From assembly GCA_003156235.1 (NCBI GenBank), contig PMGP01000451.1, positions 1 to 5,069 on the forward strand: a stretch of 5,069 bases of DNA, in the 5' to 3' direction. Shown here in pieces: positions 1 through 5,069 of the stretch. The position numbers and the translations under genes are program-made. The DNA is from Acidobacteriaceae bacterium. GTDB taxonomy: Bacteria; Acidobacteriota; Terriglobia; Terriglobales; Acidobacteriaceae. The first letter of the stretch is position 1. Each line of letters starts with the position of its first letter. Under the pieces are notes generated by a model. The model saw only the letters and a list, made by a program, of their open reading frames with translations. It ran no database searches and was not told the origin of the DNA.

Positions 1-1
1 C

Positions 2-103
2 ATAATTCGGGGGCCGGTCACTGGCGTGCCAGCCAGGGAGATCGCGAAGAGATTCAGCCAGGAAGAAATTCTGCGTCATGAAAAGATTCTTGGAGTCCCA
101 TAG
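2..103 (+). CDS. C-terminal fragment of an unidentified upstream gene
   Basis: Frame 2 is open from the left edge to a TAG at 101-103 and gives 33 residues ending in HEKILGVP. The segment around AREIAKRFSQEEILRHEKIL looks like a charged amphipathic helix, as at the end of a soluble protein. Of the other two forward frames, one stops at 79-81 in an unlikely composition and the other begins with a stop codon and then reads an Arg/Cys-rich peptide, so frame 2 is the best candidate. I do not recognise the family. The gene would lie upstream of the glycan transferase on the same strand, separated by 169 bases. The call rests only on frame openness and composition, and the stretch could be non-coding. 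Confidence 0.35.
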   Translation: MIRGPVTGVPAREIAKRFSQEEILRHEKILGVP

Positions 104-272
104 AAGATGTTGACGGAAGCCTTTCTAAAGAGAAATGTTGCATTTGAGCGCGGGCAGGTTGTATATTCCAAACCCGCTTACACTCCCAGATTCCATCTCT
201 ACCGTAAACACGGGGTCTTGTTTTTACCCACCCACTGCATTCAACATCCTGCGATAAGAATCGAGATCTGCT

Positions 273-1733
273 ATGTATTCTCTTATTTTTCTCGGATTCG
301 TTTCGTTTGCTTTGTCGCTAATCATGACGCCACTCGTCCGGAAACTGGCACTGCATTTGGGTCTGGTTGACCAGCCTGATGGCATTCGCAAGGTTCACAA
401 AGTGCCCATCCCGCGTATAGGCGGCATAGCCATCGTCGCCGCAATTATGGGCGCTTATTGCTTGTTGTTGCTCGTTAGGTTGCACGCTGGCCACATCATC
501 TGGTCTGGAGTGCCGTTTGCTATCCGATTTGTGCCGGCCGTCATCGTCATCTTTGGCGTTGGACTTGTGGACGATATCTTCAATATTCGTCCCTGGACCA
601 AGCTTATTGGTGAGGTTGTCGCGGCGACTCTTGTATGGAGTGTCGGGATCCGTTTAGGCGCCATCGACGGTCATCCATTTTCTGTTCTGTTCAGCTTTGT
701 TGCTACAGTGGTTTGGATTGTTGCCTGTTCCAATGCGGTAAATCTCATCGACGGTGTAGACGGGCTCGCCACAGGGGTTGGCTTATTCGCCACAATCACG
801 ACGCTCATTGCTGCTCTGCTTCATCATAATATCGGCCTTGCCTTTGCCACCGTGCCGCTGGCTGGAGCTTTGCTGGGCTTTCTCCGTTTTAATTTTAGTC
901 CGGCATCTATTTTTCTTGGCGATTGCGGCAGCTTGACCATCGGATTTCTGCTCGGCTGTTACGGCATCCTTTGGAGTGAAAAGTCTACTACCATGCTCAG
1001 CATGACTGCACCCCTTCTGGCGCTCTCTCTCCCGCTCGTCGATGAGGGCCTTGCCATTGCACGCCGCTATCTCCGACAGCAGCCAGTTTTCAGCGCGGAT
1101 CGCGCCCATATTCATCACAAACTACTCGCCAGAGGCATGACACCACGGCGTGTAGTGCTCGTTCTCTACGGGGTCAGTGGGCTAGCCGCGGCCGCGGCCC
1201 TCCTGTTTATGGAGGCCCGCGAACAATATCGTGGCTTCGTTATCGTGCTCGTCTGCCTCGCCGCCTTGTTGGGGCTCCAGCACCTCGGCTATAGCGAATT
1301 TCGCATCGCTGGCAAGCTAGCTCTGGGTGGAGCCTTCCACAGGCACCTGAACGCTCAACTCGCCCTTATTTCGTTCGAAGAAAAACTTTCCGAAGCCACG
1401 ACGCTCGATCAATGCTGGGAATTGCTTTGCCGGTCATGTCCGCAATTTGGGTTTTCGGGAATAGAGCTTGACCTCGATGGTGTATTGCGCCACGGAAAAA
1501 CTACCGGAGGTTGGTATGTCCATATCGACCTGCCCGGGCAAGGACATATCAATCTGATTCGCACGTACAGCGCCAAAACAACGATTATAGCAGCCACACT
1601 TTTCATTGATTGCATTTCACGCGTTTTCGGCGACAAGCTAGATGAATTGGAATCAAGCCGGTTCGAGATGACTGCGTATGATGAATTGGAATCAAGCTGG
1701 ACTGAGATGACGGCGTATGCTGAATCCAAATAG
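273..1733 (+). CDS. WecA/MraY-superfamily undecaprenyl-phosphate sugar-1-phosphate transferase with C-terminal extension
   Basis: Integral membrane enzyme of the glycosyltransferase 4 family, expected to move a sugar-1-phosphate (often GlcNAc-1-P) from a UDP-sugar to undecaprenyl phosphate on the cytoplasmic face, the first step of a lipid-linked glycan. Visible family motifs: the early cytoplasmic loop VHKVPIPRIGG (41-51); the Mg-binding aspartates in VDD (D100, D101); NAVNLIDGVDGLA (154-166) with D160 and D163; FLGDCGS (214-220); and the HIHH loop (279-282) after FSADRA. About eleven hydrophobic segments lie between residues 1 and 338, as in E. coli WecA (about 367 residues). This protein has 486. 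The extra part, from about 345, is soluble-looking: a helical stretch (355-390), then strand-like GFSGIELDLDG (393-403) and GWYVHIDL (413-420), then a helix (437-460), finishing with a 13-residue tandem repeat (457-482). The ATG at 273 fits the usual family N-terminus; the ribosome site (GAGA, 263-266) is weak. The sugar donor cannot be told from sequence, so wecA is not assigned. It overlaps the next gene by 17 bases. Confidence 0.93.
   Translation: MYSLIFLGFVSFALSLIMTPLVRKLALHLGLVDQPDGIRKVHKVPIPRIGGIAIVAAIMGAYCLLLLVRLHAGHIIWSGVPFAIRFVPAVIVIFGVGLVDDIFNIRPWTKLIGEVVAATLVWSVGIRLGAIDGHPFSVLFSFVATVVWIVACSNAVNLIDGVDGLATGVGLFATITTLIAALLHHNIGLAFATVPLAGALLGFLRFNFSPASIFLGDCGSLTIGFLLGCYGILWSEKSTTMLSMTAPLLALSLPLVDEGLAIARRYLRQQPVFSADRAHIHHKLLARGMTPRRVVLVLYGVSGLAAAAALLFMEAREQYRGFVIVLVCLAALLGLQHLGYSEFRIAGKLALGGAFHRHLNAQLALISFEEKLSEATTLDQCWELLCRSCPQFGFSGIELDLDGVLRHGKTTGGWYVHIDLPGQGHINLIRTYSAKTTIIAATLFIDCISRVFGDKLDELESSRFEMTAYDELESSWTEMTAYAESK
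1641..1718 (+). repeat. 39-bp in-frame tandem duplication at the end of the transferase gene
   Basis: Two adjacent 39-bp copies, 1641-1679 and 1680-1718, match at 34 of 39 bases by eye, the first 18 being identical. They encode DELESSRFEMTAY and DELESSWTEMTAY (residues 457-469 and 470-482). The unit is a multiple of three, so the frame is kept. Each copy also carries a GAGATGAC stretch and ends in GCGTAT; with the following G this makes an ATG. The second copy therefore supplies the start codon of the VanZ-like gene (1717), and the first supplies an equivalent ATG at 1678. The next bases (GCTGAATCC) may be a decayed start of a third copy, but this is too short to claim. Confidence 0.9.
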
Positions 1734-2088
1734 TTTCTATTTGCGACTTGCTTGGTACATACTGATCGGATCTATTGCGTTCGTGTCACTTATGCCCGAG
1801 GTCAGTTTGCACCATCCGTTCATCAGCGTATATTTCAACGGTGACTGGATATGCTTTCTCGCGTTTACAGCAGTTGCGGCTCTTCCTTTGCTCGCTTGGA
1901 GGCTTCGAACAGGGATTGCGCTTTCTCTTGGAACAGCAATTGTTTCTGTTGGCTTGCAGGTTCTGCGTGGGCTGATTTCAAGGCACGCCACTGATCTTCA
2001 AGGCATAGCGATTAATATGCTCGGAATTACAGCAGGCATCCTTCTCGCTTTGAACATCCGCAAACTGCGATCCCTGGATGAGCAGTAG
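1717..2088 (+). CDS. VanZ-like small integral membrane protein
   Basis: 123 residues with four likely transmembrane helices at about 9-29, 44-61, 67-86 and 94-117, the size and layout of the VanZ-like family. Family-type residues are visible: D43 before the second helix, then Q81, R89, D93, N100 and G103/G107 in the order Q...R...D...N..G...G. The glutamate that often sits a few residues before the Gln in VanZ relatives is not present (the stretch reads SVGLQ). VanZ is named for low-level teicoplanin resistance in enterococci, but most relatives are uncharacterised and many lie in surface-polysaccharide loci, as here; a resistance role should not be assumed. The start overlaps the transferase gene by 17 bases, so the two are probably one transcript with coupled translation. 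The ATG at 1717 has a GAG at 1704-1706 as a poor ribosome site. Confidence 0.75.
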   Translation: MLNPNSFYLRLAWYILIGSIAFVSLMPEVSLHHPFISVYFNGDWICFLAFTAVAALPLLAWRLRTGIALSLGTAIVSVGLQVLRGLISRHATDLQGIAINMLGITAGILLALNIRKLRSLDEQ

Positions 2089-2173
2089 CTCGTTGTAAGT
2101 CCAAATGTTGCGTTTCGGCTTGACACAGTTCGAGTGCTAATTCTTGACAGAGGCAAGTGAATGCAGAACGAAG

Positions 2174-2266
2174 AACCGGGCACGGCGCGTAGTAGACACT
2201 GCTGCGGCTGATGACCAGCACCTGGGACTGTTGCTGGATTGGAAGATCGTGCGTAGGTTCAACCAT
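2174..2266 (-). pseudogene. IS3-family transposase OrfB, N-terminal fragment
   Basis: The minus-strand reading starts at ATG 2266-2264 and begins MVEPTHDLPIQQQSQVL, then ISRSSVYYAPCPV. This matches the N-terminus of OrfB in many IS3-family elements, whose consensus runs M-I-D-R-T-H-D-L-P-I, then L-G-I-S-R-G-S-V-Y-Y, then P-R-P-V. Family resemblance stops at about residue 31; the frame stays open to 2027 with unrelated sequence, and the RRIDELH block and integrase-type DDE residues that should follow are absent. The ATG lies in the -1 frame relative to the adjoining OrfA piece, as expected for the programmed-frameshift arrangement. No transposase activity is possible. Confidence 0.72.
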
Positions 2267-2473
2267 CGCTTTACGCTCAGCAATCCGGCTTTCGTAAGCG
2301 TCCCTTCTGAAAATTCATTCTCCAGAGTTACTGGCCGATCTTGGCATGAAGCGACTTCAGGTCCACCGCCATTGCTGCGGTTTTTTCCTTGGCCTCGCCG
2401 CCGAAGATGCCAACTGTGCCCACCAAAAGCTGGCTCTTCCACCGAGTGATCAGGTTGCGTGTACATCAAACTT
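2267..2473 (-). pseudogene. IS3-family transposase OrfA, internal/C-terminal fragment with frameshifts
   Basis: Read on the minus strand from 2473, the pieces are KFDVH, then a one-base slip near 2458, then NLITRWKSQLL and FGGEAKEK, then LKSLHAKIGQ up to a TAA at 2330-2328. A second one-base loss there moves the reading to LTLENEF-type sequence, seen as VTLENEF followed by TLTKAGLLSVKR. This is the usual order of the OrfA second half in IS3 elements: V-H-x-N-x-I-x-x-W-K after the helix-turn-helix, a VFG-like block, then the LHAKIGQLTLENDFL leucine-zipper-like region. OrfA of this family binds the IS ends and dimerises through that region. The first part, including most of the helix-turn-helix, is gone. 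At least two frameshifts make it a pseudogene. Confidence 0.72.
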
Positions 2474-2532
2474 CGGTCAACCATGTATGAGGCAAAGTAA
2501 CAAAAATCATTTATTGGAGAGGTAGTTAGTCC

Positions 2533-3528
2533 ATGGCGTTGAAAACAGCATTGGTATGCGGTGCAGGCGGCTTTATCGGCAGTCACATGGTTTGCCGTTT
2601 GATAAACGAGGGCTACTGGGTACGCGGAGTCGATCTGAAGTACCCCGACTTTAGCCCGAGCAAGGCAAATGACTTCGTTATCGCGGATCTTCGCAACCGT
2701 GAGAGTTGGGAAGCGGTTCTCGATGATAATGTAGATGAAGTCTATCAGTTTGCGGCGGATATGGGTGGCGCGGGGTATGTGTTTACCGGGACGAATGACG
2801 CACATATCATGCACAATTCCGCCATGATCAATCTACATATGGCGGACTTTGCGGTGAAGCAAAAAGTGAAGAAGGTATTCTACTCTTCGTCAGCATGCAT
2901 TTACCCCTCTTACAACCAGGAGGATGCAGCCAACCCAAAGTGCGGCGAATCTACCGCATATCCTGCCGCGCCCGATAGCGAATATGGATGGGAGAAGTTA
3001 TTTAGTGAGCGCCTGTATTTTGCTTTTACACGAAATTATGGGCTAGATGTCCACATTGCGAGGTTCCATAATATTTTTGGCCCGGAGGGGACGTGGCAGG
3101 GTGGAAAGGAAAAGGCTCCCGCAGCGTTGTGCAGAAAGGTTGCCGAGCAGGCGAACGGTGGCGAAATCGAAATATGGGGTGACGGAGAACAGACTCGATC
3201 ATTCCTGTACATTGATGAGTGCATCGAAGCTGTACGGAGGCTCATGGCGTCTCCATTCAAAGGGCCGGTAAACATCGGGTCGGAAGAGATGGTCACTATT
3301 AATAACATGGCCAGGATGATCATGAAGATTGCGGGGAAGGATTTATCCATTAAGCACATCCCTGGCCCTCTTGGTGTCCGAGGCAGAAACTCAGACAACA
3401 AAGTGATCCGCGAGAAACTTGGGTGGGGACCTAGCCAGAGGCTTTATGATGGTCTAGCAAAAACCTACCCTTGGATCGTCAGTCAGATTGCGGCCCTGCG
3501 GAATGAGGATCCGAAAAGCAACAGTTGA
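2533..3528 (+). CDS. gme: GDP-mannose 3,5-epimerase (plant-type GME homologue)
   Basis: Extended short-chain dehydrogenase/reductase, 331 residues, cytosolic, predicted to convert GDP-D-mannose to GDP-L-galactose and/or GDP-L-gulose using bound NAD. The Rossmann motif is GAGGFIG (10-16). The region SSACIYP (119-125), the YGWEK pair Y151/K155, RFHNIFGPEGTW (177-188) and GGKEKAPAA (190-198) follow plant GME closely. The Arabidopsis catalytic residues C145, Y174, K178 and K217 correspond to C122, Y151, K155 and K194 at a constant offset of 23. The C-terminal HIPGPLGVRGRNSDN (275-289) is the GME substrate-binding signature, not that of ordinary UDP-sugar 4-epimerases. The ATG at 2533 has a strong GGAGAGG at 2516-2522, 10 bases upstream, and places the Rossmann fold where expected. 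It stands alone, after an IS remnant and 257 bases before rmlB. It probably provides L-galactose or L-gulose for the surface glycan; plant ascorbate synthesis is not implied. Confidence 0.9.
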   Translation: MALKTALVCGAGGFIGSHMVCRLINEGYWVRGVDLKYPDFSPSKANDFVIADLRNRESWEAVLDDNVDEVYQFAADMGGAGYVFTGTNDAHIMHNSAMINLHMADFAVKQKVKKVFYSSSACIYPSYNQEDAANPKCGESTAYPAAPDSEYGWEKLFSERLYFAFTRNYGLDVHIARFHNIFGPEGTWQGGKEKAPAALCRKVAEQANGGEIEIWGDGEQTRSFLYIDECIEAVRRLMASPFKGPVNIGSEEMVTINNMARMIMKIAGKDLSIKHIPGPLGVRGRNSDNKVIREKLGWGPSQRLYDGLAKTYPWIVSQIAALRNEDPKSNS

Positions 3529-3785
3529 TCGTTGTCTGGCGTGAACTAGTGAGATGGCTCCGCTAGTTTGGACAAATTCTCTTGATTTCTAAGAGGAGGT
3601 TCTGTTTTTTGTTTAAAATTGCCTAAGATTTTGCAGGAGGTCCCTCTTCTCTGAGAGGATCAAGCCGCGGACCATCCCATTAAAATCGGGCAGGTCAATC
3701 AACTCTATCTACTGAGGAGGTTTTGTGGAAATACGCGCAACAAAGCGCTTCCATAGCCTTCGTCTGACACTAAAGGTGAAAACCA
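3529..3785 (+). promoter_or_regulatory. Leader/spacer before rmlB with three exact AGGAGGT motifs
   Basis: No convincing gene lies here. The spacer is visibly more AT-rich than its neighbours. It holds AGGAGGT at 3594-3600, 3635-3641 and 3715-3721, each a full match to the 16S anti-Shine-Dalgarno core. Small hairpins are possible: GAACTAGTG/CGCTAGTTT (3543-3551 with 3561-3569, two G-U pairs), CTCTT/AAGAG (3579-3583 with 3591-3595), which would cover the start of the first motif, and CCTCT/AGAGG (3643-3647 with 3654-3658) just after the second. A T6 run at 3605-3610 follows the second hairpin at too great a distance for a standard terminator. The third motif is followed after 4 bases by GTG 3725, opening a 46-codon frame that overlaps the start of rmlB. 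rmlB itself has its own site, AAGGTGA at 3773-3779. The regulatory role is inference. Confidence 0.4.
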
Positions 3786-4880
3786 ATGTTGTTGAAATCG
3801 CCTATTGTGGTAACCGGTGGGGCCGGTTTCATCGGCTCCAATTTCGTATTGCAATGGCTGGCTGAGCAGCAGACTAACGTGACCGTTCTTGACAACCTCA
3901 CGTATGCCGGAAACCTGGAAAACCTGACCTCGGTGGAGAAGGACAAACGGTATCATTTTGTTCTTGGCGATATCGTCGATGGCGGGTCGATGCGTCAGCT
4001 TCTGGATGAGCAACGCCCTGGAGCAGTCGTCCATTTTGCGGCCGAAAGCCATGTTGATCGATCCATTCTAGGCCCTGCTGAATTCATTCGAACCAATATC
4101 GAGGGAACCTTCCAGTTGCTTGAGGCTGTACGGGGATACTGGTCAGAGTTGCCTACTCCGCAACAGCGTGCGTTTCGTTTCTTGCACGTTTCTACCGATG
4201 AAGTCTATGGTTCCCTCACTCCTACAGCTCTGGCCTTCACCGAAGAGACTCCGTATGCGCCCAACAGTCCTTATTCAGCGTCCAAGGCGGCCTCAGACCA
4301 TCTGGTGCGTGCCTACTACCATACTTATGGATTGCCCGTACTGACCACGAATTGCTCCAACAACTACGGCCCTCACCAGTTTCCGGAAAAGCTGATTCCG
4401 TTGGTGGTGCTCAATGCCCTCAAGGGCTTGCCGATACCGGTGTATGGTGACGGCCAGAACGTGCGTGACTGGCTCTTTGTCACCGACCACTGCGATGGCA
4501 TTCGTACCGTGCTGGAGCGGGGAGTTCCGGGGCAGACTTACAACATCGGCGGCCGCCAGGAAATGTCGAACCTCGATTTGGTACAGCAAATCTGCATCGT
4601 CCTGGACGAACTCAAGCCTACCGAGAAGCCCTACGCGAGCCTTATAACCTTCGTCAAGGATCGTCCAGGTCACGACCGCCGCTATGCCATGAATACATCA
4701 AAGATCGAACGTGAACTTGGCTGGCAACCACGGGAAACATTTGCCGGCGGCTTGCGCAAGACAATACAGTGGTATCTCGATAATCCCGAATGGGTGGAGC
4801 ACGTAACCAGCGGCTCCTACCGGGAATGGATCGACTTACAGTACGAGCCATCCAGCCTTACAGGTGCTGCGAAACGATGA
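3786..4880 (+). CDS. rmlB: dTDP-glucose 4,6-dehydratase
   Basis: Second enzyme of dTDP-L-rhamnose synthesis: it removes water from dTDP-D-glucose to give dTDP-4-keto-6-deoxy-D-glucose with tightly bound NAD, in the cytosol. At 364 residues it is of normal length. Seen in order: the Rossmann motif GGAGFIG (11-17), [13 protein letters not shown] (35-47), [11 protein letters not shown] (84-94), STDEVYG (136-142) with the dehydratase residues T137, D138 and E139, the Y163xxxK167 catalytic pair in [27 protein letters not shown] (192-205), GDGQNVRDW (221-229) and [11 protein letters not shown] (292-302). The TDE triad separates it from simple 4-epimerases. The ATG at 3786 has AAGGTGA (3773-3779) 6 bases upstream. 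Its stop overlaps the rmlA start by 4 bases. The product could also feed other 6-deoxysugars, but the adjacent rmlA supports rhamnose or a related dTDP-sugar. Confidence 0.97.
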   Translation: MLLKSPIVVTGGAGFIGSNFVLQWLAEQQTNVTVLDNLTYAGNLENLTSVEKDKRYHFVLGDIVDGGSMRQLLDEQRPGAVVHFAAESHVDRSILGPAEFIRTNIEGTFQLLEAVRGYWSELPTPQQRAFRFLHVSTDEVYGSLTPTALAFTEETPYAPNSPYSASKAASDHLVRAYYHTYGLPVLTTNCSNNYGPHQFPEKLIPLVVLNALKGLPIPVYGDGQNVRDWLFVTDHCDGIRTVLERGVPGQTYNIGGRQEMSNLDLVQQICIVLDELKPTEKPYASLITFVKDRPGHDRRYAMNTSKIERELGWQPRETFAGGLRKTIQWYLDNPEWVEHVTSGSYREWIDLQYEPSSLTGAAKR

Positions 4881-5069
4881 GTACACGCAAAGGAATTATC
4901 CTGGCGGGAGGGTCGGGGACTCGCTTGTACCCGATCACGCACGCTGTGTCGAAACAACTGCTTCCCATCTACGATAAGCCGATGATTTATTACCCGCTAA
5001 GCGTGTTGATGCTGGCGGGCATCCGCGATGTCCTGGTGATCTCTACGCCGCAGGATACTCCGCGTTTCG
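4877..5069 (+). CDS. rmlA: Glucose-1-phosphate thymidylyltransferase, N-terminal part (cut by window edge)
   Basis: First enzyme of dTDP-rhamnose synthesis, joining dTTP and glucose-1-phosphate to give dTDP-glucose. The window holds 64 complete codons of a protein normally near 290 residues. The nucleotide-binding signature is complete: [13 protein letters not shown] (9-21) with R16, then [18 protein letters not shown] (25-42) with K26, both in the positions of the conserved catalytic Arg and Lys. The ATG at 4877 overlaps the rmlB TGA (ATGA, 4877-4880). No good ribosome site precedes it, so translation is probably coupled to rmlB. The rmlB-rmlA order leaves rmlC and rmlD expected to the right. 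Confidence 0.96.
   Translation, partial: MSTRKGIILAGGSGTRLYPITHAVSKQLLPIYDKPMIYYPLSVLMLAGIRDVLVISTPQDTPRF

Larger units (their letters stand above)
2174..2473 (-). mobile_element. Truncated, decayed IS3-family insertion sequence remnant
   Basis: The 444-base gap between the VanZ-like gene and the epimerase has no intact gene. On the minus strand, three reading frames can be joined into the middle of an IS3-family element: the second half of OrfA followed by the first part of OrfB, with OrfB in the -1 frame relative to OrfA as is normal for the family. The N-terminal half of OrfA, the catalytic DDE domain of OrfB and both terminal inverted repeats are missing or unrecognisable, so it cannot move. 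I see nothing recognisable in the flanking bases 2089-2173; bases 2474-2532 hold the ribosome site of the next gene. The identification rests on remembered family sequence, not a search. Confidence 0.72.

Noticed and set aside
138..167. Possible sigma70 promoter before the transferase gene: TTGCAT (138-143), 18-base spacer, TATATT (162-167)
   Set aside because: The -10 matches 5 of 6 but the -35 only 3 of 6, and the -10 lies inside a loose GCGGG/CCCGC inverted repeat; not enough to call a promoter.
783..1118. Antisense and alternate-frame ORFs inside the transferase, epimerase and rmlB genes
   Set aside because: Each lies opposite or inside a well-supported gene and shows no domain or motif of its own.
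2080..2091. GAGC-AGTA-GCTC hairpin at the end of the VanZ-like gene
   Set aside because: Only four base pairs and no T-run after it, so not a believable terminator.
2120..2149. Two exact TTGACA hexamers (2120-2125 and 2144-2149)
   Set aside because: Neither has a -10-like hexamer at a usable spacing on the + strand, and the nearest gene is about 390 bases away across the IS remnant.
2144..2449. 101-codon + strand frame with a TTG start between the VanZ-like gene and the epimerase
   Set aside because: Low-complexity composition (Arg, Pro, Ser) with no family resemblance; the signal in this interval is on the minus strand as IS3 transposase fragments.
2137..2814. 225-codon minus-strand frame covering the gap and the first part of the epimerase gene
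   Set aside because: Its N-terminal part is the shadow of the epimerase gene. Only a central piece (VTLENEF to SVKR) is real, as part of the decayed OrfA.
3543..3569. Hairpin just after the epimerase stop as an intrinsic terminator
   Set aside because: The nine-pair stem includes two G-U pairs and is A/T-rich, the loop is nine bases, and no T-tract follows directly; kept only as a possible leader structure.
3613..3675. 20-codon minus-strand frame starting ATG 3675 and ending TAA 3615-3613
   Set aside because: It reads like a plausible peptide but has no ribosome site, no recognisable family and no gene context; chance is the simplest explanation.

Overview
The window is a piece of a bacterial cell-surface polysaccharide locus, read almost entirely on the + strand. 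GC content is intermediate, and the gene set fits a soil-type Gram-negative such as an Acidobacteriota member: a polyprenol-phosphate sugar-1-phosphate transferase with a long C-terminal extension, a VanZ-like small membrane protein, a plant-like GDP-mannose 3,5-epimerase and the dTDP-rhamnose genes. The phylum is an inference from gene content and general feel; no marker gene is present to prove it.

Layout. Bases 2-103 probably hold the last 33 codons of an unidentified upstream gene. Bases 104-272 are a spacer without a convincing signal. A WecA/MraY-superfamily transferase (273-1733) starts lipid-linked glycan synthesis. Its end carries a 39-bp tandem duplication (1641-1718) that runs into the start codon of the overlapping VanZ-like gene (1717-2088). 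The 444-bp gap that follows (2089-2532) contains, on the minus strand, a decayed and truncated IS3-family transposase remnant (about 2174-2473) with orfA and orfB pieces in the -1 arrangement typical of the family. Next is a GDP-mannose 3,5-epimerase homologue (2533-3528) with every known catalytic residue kept. A 257-bp AT-richer spacer (3529-3785) holds three exact AGGAGGT Shine-Dalgarno-like motifs. It leads to rmlB (3786-4880), which overlaps rmlA (4877 to the window edge) by an ATGA junction.

How the genes work together. The transferase would load the first sugar-phosphate onto undecaprenyl phosphate. RmlA and RmlB make dTDP-4-keto-6-deoxyglucose, normally on the way to dTDP-L-rhamnose (rmlC and rmlD would be expected beyond the right edge). 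The GDP-mannose epimerase would supply GDP-L-galactose or GDP-L-gulose. The inferred product is an exopolysaccharide or O-antigen-like glycan containing rhamnose and possibly L-galactose or L-gulose. I see no wholly new system. The points most worth a second look are the C-terminal extension with its duplication spanning a translation start, the plant-like epimerase, the hidden IS remnant, and the unusual leader in front of rmlB.
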